DNA from: Candidatus Krumholzibacteriia bacterium
Lineage (GTDB): Bacteria; Krumholzibacteriota; Krumholzibacteria; WVZY01; JAKEHA01
NCBI GenBank assembly: GCA_029863355.1
Contig: JAOTVO010000180.1
Span: 1 to 5,691, forward strand
Reading direction: 5' to 3'
DNA: 5,691 nt
The translations under genes were made by a program, and so were the position numbers. The notes below the pieces were generated by a model. It worked only from the letters and a program-made list of their open reading frames with translations, did no database searches and was not told the DNA's origin. This document shows positions 1 through 5,416 of the stretch, one piece after another; the stretch's first letter is position 1, and every line of letters starts with the position of its first letter.

Positions 1-168
1 GAGGTTCGGCCCCACCTCGAAGTGCGTCCCCATCACCACGGCCGAGACAGTGGCATAGATGCCGAAGGCCGTGAGCCCGAACGCGACCAGGAGCGGCTCC
101 ACCCACCAGCGGTCTTTCCGCAGCGTGGCCAGAAAACCCACCCTGCCCAGCGTGACGGGATGCGACAT
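1..168 (-). CDS. Small membrane protein, N-terminal part (resembles succinate dehydrogenase-associated proteins)
   Basis: An ATG whose complement lies at 166-168 opens a frame of 56 codons without a stop that runs off the left edge. It starts MSHPVTLGRVGF. Residues about 18-24 read KDRWWVE, and about 25-46 form one hydrophobic segment (PLLVAFGLTAFGIYATVSAV), followed by a polar stretch (GTHFEVGPNL). A short basic N-terminus, an RDRWW-like motif and one early membrane helix match my memory of small membrane proteins encoded next to succinate dehydrogenase genes in Actinobacteria and Acidobacteria. That link is recollection of a family and cannot be proved here, because the rest of the gene and its downstream neighbours are outside the window. 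The start is supported by a strong Shine-Dalgarno sequence five bases upstream. The gene is divergent from the LOG-like gene. The reading frame is well supported; the SDH connection is only moderately so. Confidence 0.66.
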   Translation of the reverse strand, partial: MSHPVTLGRVGFLATLRKDRWWVEPLLVAFGLTAFGIYATVSAVVMGTHFEVGPNL

Positions 169-170
169 GA

Positions 171-180
171 CTTCCTCCCG
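171..180 (-). promoter_or_regulatory. Ribosome binding site of the left-edge membrane protein gene
   Basis: Read on the minus strand this is CGGGAGGAAG. Its GGAGG core (174-178) lies five bases before the ATG at 168. It decides in favour of this frame over the overlapping minus-strand frame that covers 33-290, which has no comparable site. Confidence 0.75.
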
Positions 181-182
181 GC

Positions 183-212
183 GTGACGCGAAAGCGTGGT
201 TGCGAGTATGAT
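183..212 (+). promoter_or_regulatory. Candidate sigma-70-type promoter for the LOG-like gene
   Basis: TATGAT at 207-212 differs from the -10 consensus by one base. GTGACG at 183-188 matches four of six -35 positions, with an 18-base spacer. Transcription would begin near 219, giving a leader of about 150 bases before the ATG at 370. This is a pattern match in a GC-rich background, where such an AT-containing hexamer is less common, but there is no experimental support. Confidence 0.4.
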
Positions 213-226
213 CCATGGAGCGTTGT

Positions 227-263
227 GAACGACTGCGAAACGGCGGCGCGAGGGCCGTCGTTC
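227..263 (+). promoter_or_regulatory. Imperfect inverted repeat in the leader of the LOG-like gene
   Basis: GAACGAC at 227-233 is the exact reverse complement of GTCGTTC at 257-263. After one mismatch, two more bases can pair, leaving a loop of about 17 bases. The GC-rich loop segment 242-249 (GGCGGCGC) can alternatively pair with 323-330 (GCGCCGCC), or over seven bases with 298-304. If transcribed from the candidate promoter upstream, this would be the first RNA hairpin of the leader. It could be chance in GC-rich DNA. Confidence 0.3.
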
Positions 264-283
264 GCGGACACTTGCAGGCCAGT

Positions 284-318
284 CTGCCACGCGGCAGGCG
301 CCGCTTCAAGCGGTTTTT
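284..318 (+). terminator. Two tandem small hairpins, the second followed by five T residues
   Basis: CTGCC (284-288) pairs with GGCAG (293-297) over a four-base loop. CCGCT (301-305) then pairs with AGCGG (309-313) over the loop TCA, and TTTTT follows directly at 314-318. Hairpin plus T-run is the layout of an intrinsic terminator, although the five-base stem is short. No plus-strand gene lies upstream within the window. If real, it would act within the leader of the LOG-like gene as an attenuator, or stop stray transcription from the divergent region. Confidence 0.35.
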
Positions 319-355
319 CAAAGCGCCGCCTTGGACAGCGGGACCATACCTTCAC

Positions 356-360
356 GGAGG
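356..360 (+). promoter_or_regulatory. Ribosome binding site that sets the LOG-like start
   Basis: GGAGG is followed by nine bases and then the ATG at 370. The longer in-frame alternative, a TTG at 331, has no Shine-Dalgarno sequence before it. It would also add 13 residues lacking the usual family start, in which the first beta strand (IAVIGG) lies within a few residues of the N-terminus. Confidence 0.75.
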
Positions 361-369
361 AGCGCGGAC

Positions 370-837
370 ATGACGCCTTATCGAATGATCGCCGTGATCG
401 GCGGGCGCGCGTGCGACGAGGCCACCGCGCGCGTGGCCGAGGAAGTGGGAAGACGGATCGCCGAGGCGGGCTTCGCGCTCGTCTGCGGCGGGCTCGGCGG
501 CGTGATGGAGGCGGCCTGCCGGGGGGCTGCCGCGGCGGGCGGACTCACCGTCGGCGTGTTGCCCGGTGAGTCACCCGCCAGCGCCAACCCCCACGTCGCC
601 GTGCGCGTGGCCACCGGCATGGGCATCGCGCGCAACGTGGTCATCGTGCGCTCCGCCGCCGCCGCCATCGCCATCTCCGGCGGCGCCGGCACCCTCTCCG
701 AAATCGCGTACTGCTTGCAGCTCGGCGTGCCCGTGGTGAGCCTGGGCAGCTGGGAGGTCTCGGACGAGGTCCACCGCGCGCGCACCGCCGAGGAGGCGGT
801 CGCGACGGCGGCGCATCTGGCGGCCGCGGCAGAATGA
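370..837 (+). CDS. TIGR00725 / LOG-like Rossmann-fold protein
   Basis: This 155-residue protein has the single Rossmann-type domain of the LOG/DprA-related TIGR00725 group. It opens with a beta strand and glycine turn (IAVIGGR, residues 7-13). A glycine-rich CGGLGGVMEA motif follows at 39-48, then VGVLPG at 61-66, GMGIARN at 83-89, and SGGAGTLSE at 103-111. The last corresponds to the PGGxGTxxE signature of LOG cytokinin-activating phosphoribohydrolases, with serine in place of proline and the glutamate (E111) kept. R88 may correspond to the conserved LOG arginine. Known relatives include LOG-type nucleotide hydrolases and the molybdenum cofactor carrier protein of Chlamydomonas; most TIGR00725 members have no assigned substrate. 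A nucleotide or nucleotide-like ligand is likely, but the reaction is not known. No membrane segment or signal peptide is visible, so it should be cytosolic. The gene is monocistronic here and separated from the sulfate operon by 160 bases. Confidence 0.88.
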   Translation: MTPYRMIAVIGGRACDEATARVAEEVGRRIAEAGFALVCGGLGGVMEAACRGAAAAGGLTVGVLPGESPASANPHVAVRVATGMGIARNVVIVRSAAAAIAISGGAGTLSEIAYCLQLGVPVVSLGSWEVSDEVHRARTAEEAVATAAHLAAAAE

Positions 838-915
838 CGCGCTCGTTGCCGCGCGCATCTGCAATTTTACGACCCGAGACTCTTTTTCTGGCTGCGGCGT
901 GGCCGGCTCCGGGGG

Positions 916-921
916 TATACT
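916..921 (+). promoter_or_regulatory. -10 box of the rrf2-sulfate importer operon
   Basis: TATACT lies in the only clearly AT-rich stretch between the LOG-like gene and the Rrf2 gene. The -35 region at the right distance (about 892-898) is GC-rich and matches poorly, so the promoter may be weak or activator-dependent. Transcription would start near 928, at the left edge of the inverted repeat, leaving a leader of about 70 bases. Confidence 0.5.
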
Positions 922-926
922 ATTAC

Positions 927-947
927 AGTCTATGAAACTGATAGACT
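927..947 (+). promoter_or_regulatory. Perfect inverted repeat, candidate operator of the Rrf2 regulator
   Basis: AGTCTAT at 927-933 and its exact reverse complement ATAGACT at 941-947 flank a seven-base spacer (GAAACTG). The repeat begins five bases after the -10 box, so a bound protein would cover the transcription start. TACAGT occurs directly at 924-929 and again at 951-956, and GACTA recurs at 944-948 and 986-990, so the element may be composite. Rrf2-family dimers commonly bind AT-rich dyads of 20-30 bases near their own promoters, which this fits. Assignment to the adjacent Rrf2 protein is inference from position. Confidence 0.6.
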
Positions 948-997
948 AAGTACAGTAAGCTCCAGCAGCGGCCCCGGCGATCCTTGACTAGCGACCG

Positions 998-1420
998 ATG
1001 CTCACCAAGAAGACGAAGTACGCGCTCAAGGCGCTCATCCACCTGGCGGCCCAGGACCCGGAGCGCACGGTTCTCATCGCCGAGATCGCGCGCGACGAGA
1101 ACGTCCCGCGCAAGTTCCTGGAGCTGATCCTGCTCGAGCTGAAGCGGCACGGAATCTTGGAAAGCCGCAAGGGGAGGGGCGGAGGCTACCGGCTCGGCAA
1201 GCCACCCGGCGAAATCAGCCTGGGTCGCGTGATTCGCCTCATGGGCGGTCCGCTCGCGCCGCTGCCCTGCGTGAGCGAGACCGCCTACCAGCGCTGCGAA
1301 GAATGTGACGACGAACGCACGTGCGAGATCCGTCGCGTCATGAAAGTGGTTAGAGATCAGACGGCGCGCATTTTGGACGGCACCACGCTGGCCGACGTTC
1401 TCTCGGGAGGGAAATCGTGA
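998..1420 (+). CDS. Rrf2-family transcriptional regulator of the sulfate importer operon
   Basis: This 140-residue DNA-binding protein has the standard Rrf2 layout and length. The start is [13 protein letters not shown] winged helix-turn-helix follows: recognition region about residues 26-50, with [19 protein letters not shown], and wing [11 protein letters not shown] at 56-66. The C-terminal half carries four cysteines, C91, C100, C103 and C109 (C-x8-C-x2-C-x5-C). IscR, NsrR and RirA use cysteines in this region to hold an Fe-S cluster; CymR of Firmicutes has no cluster and senses cysteine status through CysK. The spacing here is not the IscR pattern of three closely spaced cysteines. It resembles Rrf2 proteins I recall from sulfur-uptake loci, so either a cluster or thiol sensing is possible. 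The ATG is the first possible start, since an in-frame TAG lies at 989-991. There is no clear Shine-Dalgarno sequence. The stop overlaps the GTG start of the binding-protein gene. Its likely role is repression of itself and the importer when sulfur is sufficient. Confidence 0.92.
   Translation: MLTKKTKYALKALIHLAAQDPERTVLIAEIARDENVPRKFLELILLELKRHGILESRKGRGGGYRLGKPPGEISLGRVIRLMGGPLAPLPCVSETAYQRCEECDDERTCEIRRVMKVVRDQTARILDGTTLADVLSGGKS
1405..1410 (+). promoter_or_regulatory. Ribosome binding site for the GTG start of the sulfate-binding protein
   Basis: GGGAGG followed by six bases precedes the GTG at 1417. It lies inside the end of the Rrf2 gene. It supports GTG as the true start rather than an internal ATG, which would remove part of the signal peptide. 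Confidence 0.75.
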
Positions 1421-2457
1421 AGGCGATCGTTCGGCGCTCATCTGTTTCGACGGTGGTCGCTCTGTTGATGGCAGCGGCGATGACGTCGTGCGGTGGCGGG
1501 GAGCAGCGCGCGGCGAGCGTGGCGACACTGCTCAACGTCTCCTACGACCCGACGCGGGAGTTCTACCAGGATTACAACACGGCGTTTGCCCACCACTGGA
1601 AGGAGAAGACGGGGGCCACGGTGACCATCCAACAGTCACACGGCGGCGCCGGCAAGCAGGCACGCGCGGTCATAGACGGCCTCGAGGCGGATGTGGTGAC
1701 GCTGGCACTCGCCTACGACATCGACGCGATTCACCAGAGGGCCGGCCTGCTCCCCGTCGACTGGCAGAGCCGTCTTCCCCACAACAGCGCGCCCTACACC
1801 TCCACTATCGTATTCCTCGTGCGCGCCGGGAACCCCAAGGGCATTACCGATTGGGACGACATCGTCGCACCCGGGGTATCGGTGATCACGCCCAACCCCA
1901 AGACATCGGGCGGGGCGCGCTGGAACTTCCTGGCGGCGTGGGGCTACGCCCTGCGCCGGAGCGGGGGGGACGAGGACGCGGCGCGCGAGTTCGTCACCCG
2001 TCTGTTCCGCAACGTCCCCGTGCTCGATTCCGGCGCGCGGGGCGCGACCATGACATTCGTCGAGCGCGGCATCGGCGACGTGCTCCTGGCATGGGAGAAC
2101 GAGGCTTTTCTCGCCGTCAACGAGCTGGGGCGGGGCCGGTTCGAGATCGTGGTCCCCTCCGTGAGCATTCTCGCCGAGCCTCCGGTGAGCGTGGTGGATC
2201 GGAACGCGGACAAACACGGCACGCGCGAGGTCGCCACCGCCTATCTCGAGTATCTGTACAGCGAGGTGGGGCAGGAACTGGCCGCCGAGCACTACTACCG
2301 CCCGCGCCTGGAGTCGGTGGCGGCGCGCTACGCCGACCGCTTCCCCCATGTCGACATGTTCGATGTCGACGACGTCTTCGGCGGCTGGCGCAGCGCCCAG
2401 CCCAAGTTCTTCGACGACGATGGCGTTTTCGACCGCATCTACGTGCCCGCGCCGTAG
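1417..2457 (+). CDS. sbp: Sulfate/thiosulfate-binding protein of an ABC importer, lipoprotein type
   Basis: This 346-residue extracytoplasmic binding protein captures sulfate or thiosulfate and delivers it to the CysTW channel. A basic N-terminus (KAIVRR), a hydrophobic stretch (about 9-22) and MTSC at 22-25 form a lipoprotein signal with C25 as the lipidation site, followed by a GGG linker. The mature part carries family landmarks: [12 protein letters not shown] (39-50), [14 protein letters not shown] (72-85), [13 protein letters not shown] (91-103) and NPKTSGGAR (160-168). The last is the second sulfate-binding-protein signature. [10 protein letters not shown] (202-211) and LLAWENEA (223-230) follow, the latter near the region that closes over the anion. 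The length fits Sbp/CysP (about 330-350). It starts with GTG in a GTGA overlap with the Rrf2 stop, implying coupled translation. Enterobacterial Sbp and CysP are soluble periplasmic proteins, so the lipid anchor is a difference. Sulfate versus thiosulfate preference cannot be told from sequence; molybdate is unlikely given these motifs. Confidence 0.93.
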   Translation: MKAIVRRSSVSTVVALLMAAAMTSCGGGEQRAASVATLLNVSYDPTREFYQDYNTAFAHHWKEKTGATVTIQQSHGGAGKQARAVIDGLEADVVTLALAYDIDAIHQRAGLLPVDWQSRLPHNSAPYTSTIVFLVRAGNPKGITDWDDIVAPGVSVITPNPKTSGGARWNFLAAWGYALRRSGGDEDAAREFVTRLFRNVPVLDSGARGATMTFVERGIGDVLLAWENEAFLAVNELGRGRFEIVVPSVSILAEPPVSVVDRNADKHGTREVATAYLEYLYSEVGQELAAEHYYRPRLESVAARYADRFPHVDMFDVDDVFGGWRSAQPKFFDDDGVFDRIYVPAP

Positions 2458-2478
2458 GGTGGCGCGCGCCGGCGGAAT

Positions 2479-3312
2479 ATGAAACGACTCTCGAGACGAC
2501 GCAGCATCCTTCCCGGGTTTGGCCTGACCATGGGCTATGCGCTGCTCTATCTGAGTCTCGTCGTCCTCATCCCGCTCTCCGGCGTGTTCCTGAAAACGCT
2601 TTCCCTCGACTGGAGTGAGTTCTGGTCGGTGGTGACCTCGCCGCGGGTGGTGGCGTCCTACCGTCTCACCTTCGGCGCGGCCTTGGTCGCCGCGACCGTC
2701 AACGCCGCCTTCGGTCTCCTCGTCGCCTGGGTGCTGGTCCGCTATCGTTTCCCCGGCCGCCGCCTCGTGGACGCCATGGTCGACCTGCCGTTCGCGCTGC
2801 CCACGGCGGTGGCGGGCATCGCGCTCACGGCGGTCTACGCGCCGAACGGCTGGATCGGACGCTGGCTCGGCGCCGCCGGCGTCAAGGCCGCCTTCTCTCC
2901 CCTCGGCGTCGCCATCGCGCTCACCTTCATCGGGCTGCCGTTCGTGGTACGCGCCGTCCAACCCGTGCTCGAGGACCTCGACCCCGAGATCGAGGAGGCG
3001 GCCGCGAGCCTGGGGGCCAGCCGCGGCCTCGCGTTTCGGCGCGTGATCTTTCCCATGCTGCTCCCCGCCGTTCTCACCGGATTCGCCATGGCGCTGGCGC
3101 GTGCCCTCGGCGAGTACGGCTCGGTGGTGTTCATCTCCGGCAACATGCCCATGCGCACGGAGATCACCTCGCTGCTCATCATGACCAAGCTCGAGCAGTA
3201 CGACACGGCTGGCGCCACCGCCATCGCGCTGACGATGCTCGTGGCGTCGTTCTTCCTGTTGTTGATGATCAACGTCTTGCAGCGGTGGAGCTGGAAGCGC
3301 CACACGCGTTGA
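2479..3312 (+). CDS. cysT: Sulfate ABC importer permease CysT (CysU)
   Basis: This 277-residue inner-membrane protein is one half of the sulfate/thiosulfate channel. It begins with a basic stretch (KRLSRRR) and LPGFGLTMGYALLYLS, the usual CysT opening. Hydrophobic segments lie at about 14-36, 62-88, 103-120, 141-160, 192-212 and 243-266, consistent with six membrane helices. YRFPGRRLVDAMVDLPFALPTAVAG (89-113) is the family core. The cytoplasmic EAA loop that docks on the ATPase lies at about 172-192 (EEAAASLGASRG, then FRRVIFP). LGEYGSVVFISGN (210-222) and PMRTEITSLLI (224-234) are typical of CysT. The 21-base gap after the binding-protein gene holds only a weak GGCGGA before the ATG, so initiation may depend on translation from upstream. 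CysT is distinguished from CysW by gene order, by the FISGNMPMRTE region and by the length of its N-terminus. Confidence 0.93.
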   Translation: MKRLSRRRSILPGFGLTMGYALLYLSLVVLIPLSGVFLKTLSLDWSEFWSVVTSPRVVASYRLTFGAALVAATVNAAFGLLVAWVLVRYRFPGRRLVDAMVDLPFALPTAVAGIALTAVYAPNGWIGRWLGAAGVKAAFSPLGVAIALTFIGLPFVVRAVQPVLEDLDPEIEEAAASLGASRGLAFRRVIFPMLLPAVLTGFAMALARALGEYGSVVFISGNMPMRTEITSLLIMTKLEQYDTAGATAIALTMLVASFFLLLMINVLQRWSWKRHTR

Positions 3313-3316
3313 GCCC

Positions 3317-3321
3317 GGAGG
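3317..3321 (+). promoter_or_regulatory. Ribosome binding site for the GTG start of cysW
   Basis: GGAGG lies in the 16-base gap between cysT and cysW, seven bases before the GTG at 3329. It is the strongest evidence that cysW begins with GTG there. Confidence 0.75.
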
Positions 3322-3328
3322 CAACGCT

Positions 3329-4222
3329 GTGCCCGCAACGCCACGTCACAGAGGTTTCTCATCCACCGCCGTTCCGGCGGTGACCTCGGAGCCCGCGTGG
3401 GTTCGCCGCGGCTTCATCGGCGTCGCGCTCGCCTTTCTCTCGCTCTTCCTGCTCGTCCCCCTGGTAGCAGTCTTCGTTTTTGCGCTGCAGAAGGGCGCGG
3501 GCGCCTACCTGGCCGCGGTCTCCGAGCCGGCCGCGCAGGCCGCCGTACGTCTCACTCTGCAAACCACGCTCATTGCCGTGGTGCTCAACGTGGTCTTCGG
3601 CGTGGCGGCGGCCTGGGCTATCACCAAGTTCGAGTTCCCGGGCAAGAACATCCTCGTCACTCTCATCGACCTGCCGTTCGCAGTCTCGCCAGTGATTTCC
3701 GGGCTCGTCTTCGTTCTGCTCTTCGGCGCCGACGGATGGCTGGCCCCACTCATCGAGCCGCTCGGGCTCAAGATCATCTTCGCGCCAGCCGGCATCGTGC
3801 TGGCCACTGTGTTCGTGACGTTCCCCTTCGTCGCACGCGAGCTCATCCCGCTCATGCAGGCCCAAGGCACGGAAGAAGAGGAGGCGGCAATCGTCCTCGG
3901 CGCGAGCGGGTGGCAGACGTTCTTACGCGTCACGCTACCGAACATCAAGTGGGGGCTCCTCTACGGAGTGATCCTGTGCACGGCACGGTCGATGGGAGAG
4001 TTTGGCGCCGTCTCCGTGGTGTCCGGGCACGTCCGCGGCCTTACCAACACGCTGCCGCTCCACGTGGAGATACTATACAACGAGTACAACTTTGCCGCGG
4101 CCTTTGCCGTGGCTTCGCTGCTCGCGCTGGTGGCGCTGGCCACGCTGACGGCCAAGAGCATCGTCGCGTGGCGATCGCAGCGTCCCCGAGCCGGCGCCGG
4201 GCTGAACGCGCGCACAAAATGA
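3329..4222 (+). CDS. cysW: Sulfate ABC importer permease CysW
   Basis: This 297-residue inner-membrane protein is the second half of the channel, pairing with CysT. A polar 25-residue N-terminus ([15 protein letters not shown]) precedes the first membrane helix (about 29-53). Further hydrophobic segments lie at about 79-98, 109-132, 150-169, 207-230 and 256-278. [25 protein letters not shown] (101-125) parallels the CysT core. The EAA loop for the ATPase contact is at about 182-206 ([20 protein letters not shown]). [13 protein letters not shown] (225-237) and [13 protein letters not shown] (242-254) are the CysW-type C-terminal landmarks. The GTG start is backed by a well-placed Shine-Dalgarno sequence. 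The last codons overlap the ATG of cysA in an ATGA junction, the classic arrangement for translational coupling of subunits needed in fixed ratio. No defects are visible. Confidence 0.93.
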   Translation: MPATPRHRGFSSTAVPAVTSEPAWVRRGFIGVALAFLSLFLLVPLVAVFVFALQKGAGAYLAAVSEPAAQAAVRLTLQTTLIAVVLNVVFGVAAAWAITKFEFPGKNILVTLIDLPFAVSPVISGLVFVLLFGADGWLAPLIEPLGLKIIFAPAGIVLATVFVTFPFVARELIPLMQAQGTEEEEAAIVLGASGWQTFLRVTLPNIKWGLLYGVILCTARSMGEFGAVSVVSGHVRGLTNTLPLHVEILYNEYNFAAAFAVASLLALVALATLTAKSIVAWRSQRPRAGAGLNARTK

Positions 4223-5292
4223 GCATACAAGTCCGCAACATCACCAAGCGGTTCGGGCCCTTCACGGCTCTGGAGGACGTGAGTCTCGATATCCCCACCG
4301 GTGAGCTGGTGGCGCTGCTCGGTCCCTCCGGCTGCGGCAAGACCACCTTGCTTCGCATCATCGCCGGGCTCGAGGCGCCAGACTCCGGGCAGATTCTCTT
4401 CGAGGGCGAAGACGTGGCCAGACAGAGCGCGCGCAGGCGGCAGGTTGGTTTCGTGTTTCAGCACTACGCCCTCTTCCGGCATATGACCGTCTTCGAGAAC
4501 GTGGCCTTCGGTCTCACCGTGCGGCCGCGCCGCCAGCGCCCCCCCAAGGACGCCATCCGGCGCCGAGTGCGCGACCTGCTGCGCCTGGTGCAGCTCGAGC
4601 ACTTCGCGGACCGCCTGCCCACGCAGCTCTCCGGCGGCCAGCGCCAGCGTGTCGCGCTGGCCCGTGCGCTGGCGATCGAGCCCAAGGTACTGCTCCTGGA
4701 CGAGCCCTTCGGCGCACTCGACGCCAAGGTCCGCCAGGAGCTGCGCCGCTGGCTGCGCCGGCTCCACGACGAGATCCACGTGACGAGCGTGTTCGTCACG
4801 CACGACCAGGAGGAGGCGTTGGAGGTCGCTGACTACGCAGCGGTGATGAATCAGGGGCGCGTCGAGCAGATCGGCCGCCCCGAGGAGGTCTACCACGATC
4901 CGGCCACGCCATTCGTGTACAACTTCCTAGGCAATGTGAACGTGTTCCACGGCCCCGTCGAGGACGGTAAGTTGCGGATCGGCAACATGCGTGTCGATCT
5001 ACCCGAGGGGCAGTCCAATCTCCGGAGCGCCACGATCTATGTGCGCCCCCACCAGCTGGACATCGGTCTGCAACCCACCGACCCTAACCACTTCCGCGCG
5101 CGCACCGTGTACATCAATCCGGCCGGGCCCACCGTCAAGGTCGAGCTCGTGAGCGAATGGGGAGACACGATCCACGTCGAGCTGAGCCAGGAGCGCTACG
5201 AAGCCCTGCAGTTGCGCGGCCAGACAGACGTGTTCGTGTTTCTCAAGAGGAAGCGCATGACGCTGTGGAGCCACCGCCGGAGAACCCCATGA
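4219..5292 (+). CDS. cysA: Sulfate/thiosulfate import ATP-binding protein CysA
   Basis: This 357-residue cytoplasmic ATPase powers the CysTW channel. All ABC motifs are intact: Walker [10 protein letters not shown] (35-43), Q-loop glutamine Q81 (FVFQHYALF), signature LSGGQ (137-141), Walker B VLLLDEP (157-163), D-loop GALD (165-168) and switch histidine H195 (FVTHDQEEA). The segment from about 240 to 345 is the C-terminal TOBE-like regulatory domain ([11 protein letters not shown], 273-283; [13 protein letters not shown], 310-322) that CysA and ModC-type ATPases carry. Length matches CysA (about 340-365). The GLTVRPR stretch (98-104) and the LGNVNVFHG region (237-245) favour CysA over the related putrescine, maltose and iron ATPases, as does the operon. 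The frame is open for a long way upstream inside cysW. The ATG at 4219 is chosen because it begins [13 protein letters not shown], the normal family start, and overlaps the cysW stop. No strong Shine-Dalgarno sequence precedes it, consistent with coupling. Confidence 0.95.
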   Translation: MSIQVRNITKRFGPFTALEDVSLDIPTGELVALLGPSGCGKTTLLRIIAGLEAPDSGQILFEGEDVARQSARRRQVGFVFQHYALFRHMTVFENVAFGLTVRPRRQRPPKDAIRRRVRDLLRLVQLEHFADRLPTQLSGGQRQRVALARALAIEPKVLLLDEPFGALDAKVRQELRRWLRRLHDEIHVTSVFVTHDQEEALEVADYAAVMNQGRVEQIGRPEEVYHDPATPFVYNFLGNVNVFHGPVEDGKLRIGNMRVDLPEGQSNLRSATIYVRPHQLDIGLQPTDPNHFRARTVYINPAGPTVKVELVSEWGDTIHVELSQERYEALQLRGQTDVFVFLKRKRMTLWSHRRRTP

Positions 5293-5416
5293 CATCGATG
5301 GGACCGGCGGAGATGCCGCGCGCGTTCCAGTCCGAAGCCCACGAGACGTTCACAATGAGCGCGAAGAACAGGGAAAAGCGGTGCAGGGCTCGCGATCGCC
5401 CACGACCACTTCGCCG
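5293..5416. other. Convergent intergenic region without a clear terminator
   Basis: These 124 bases separate the end of cysA from the end of the NmrA-like gene. Two weak dyads are visible. GGGC (5386-5389) pairs with GCCC (5398-5401) around a GCGATCGC palindrome, and CCGCT (5414-5418) pairs with AGCGG (5424-5428) over a five-base loop. The second overlaps the NmrA-like stop codon and is followed on the plus strand only by TATTT. Neither has a proper T-run, so termination may be Rho-dependent. Confidence 0.4.

Noticed and set aside
33..290. An 85-codon minus-strand frame at the left end.
   Set aside because: It overlaps the better-supported minus-strand membrane gene in another frame, lacks a ribosome binding site, and has a basic, tryptophan-rich shadow composition.
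1488..2618. A 376-codon plus-strand frame overlapping the sulfate-binding protein gene.
   Set aside because: It is arginine-rich out-of-frame translation. The other frame carries the sulfate-binding signatures NPKTSGGAR and QSHGGAG.
1636..3324. A 562-codon open frame on the minus strand across the binding protein and cysT.
   Set aside because: It is antisense to two well-recognised genes. Its translation is a low-complexity run of H, R, E, G and A typical of shadow frames in GC-rich DNA, with no recognisable domain or Shine-Dalgarno sequence.
3397..4218. Upstream extension of the cysA frame through cysW, which would make a 631-residue protein.
   Set aside because: The extra 274 residues are arginine-rich shadow sequence over cysW. 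The family start [13 protein letters not shown] and the ATGA overlap set the real start at 4219.
3961..4896. A 311-codon minus-strand frame opposite cysW and cysA.
   Set aside because: It is antisense to intact, motif-bearing genes, with no family resemblance of its own.
5392..5399. GCGATCGC palindrome resembling the HIP1 element abundant in cyanobacteria.
   Set aside because: I see only this one full copy in the window. The genes do not look cyanobacterial, so it is best taken as chance in GC-rich DNA.
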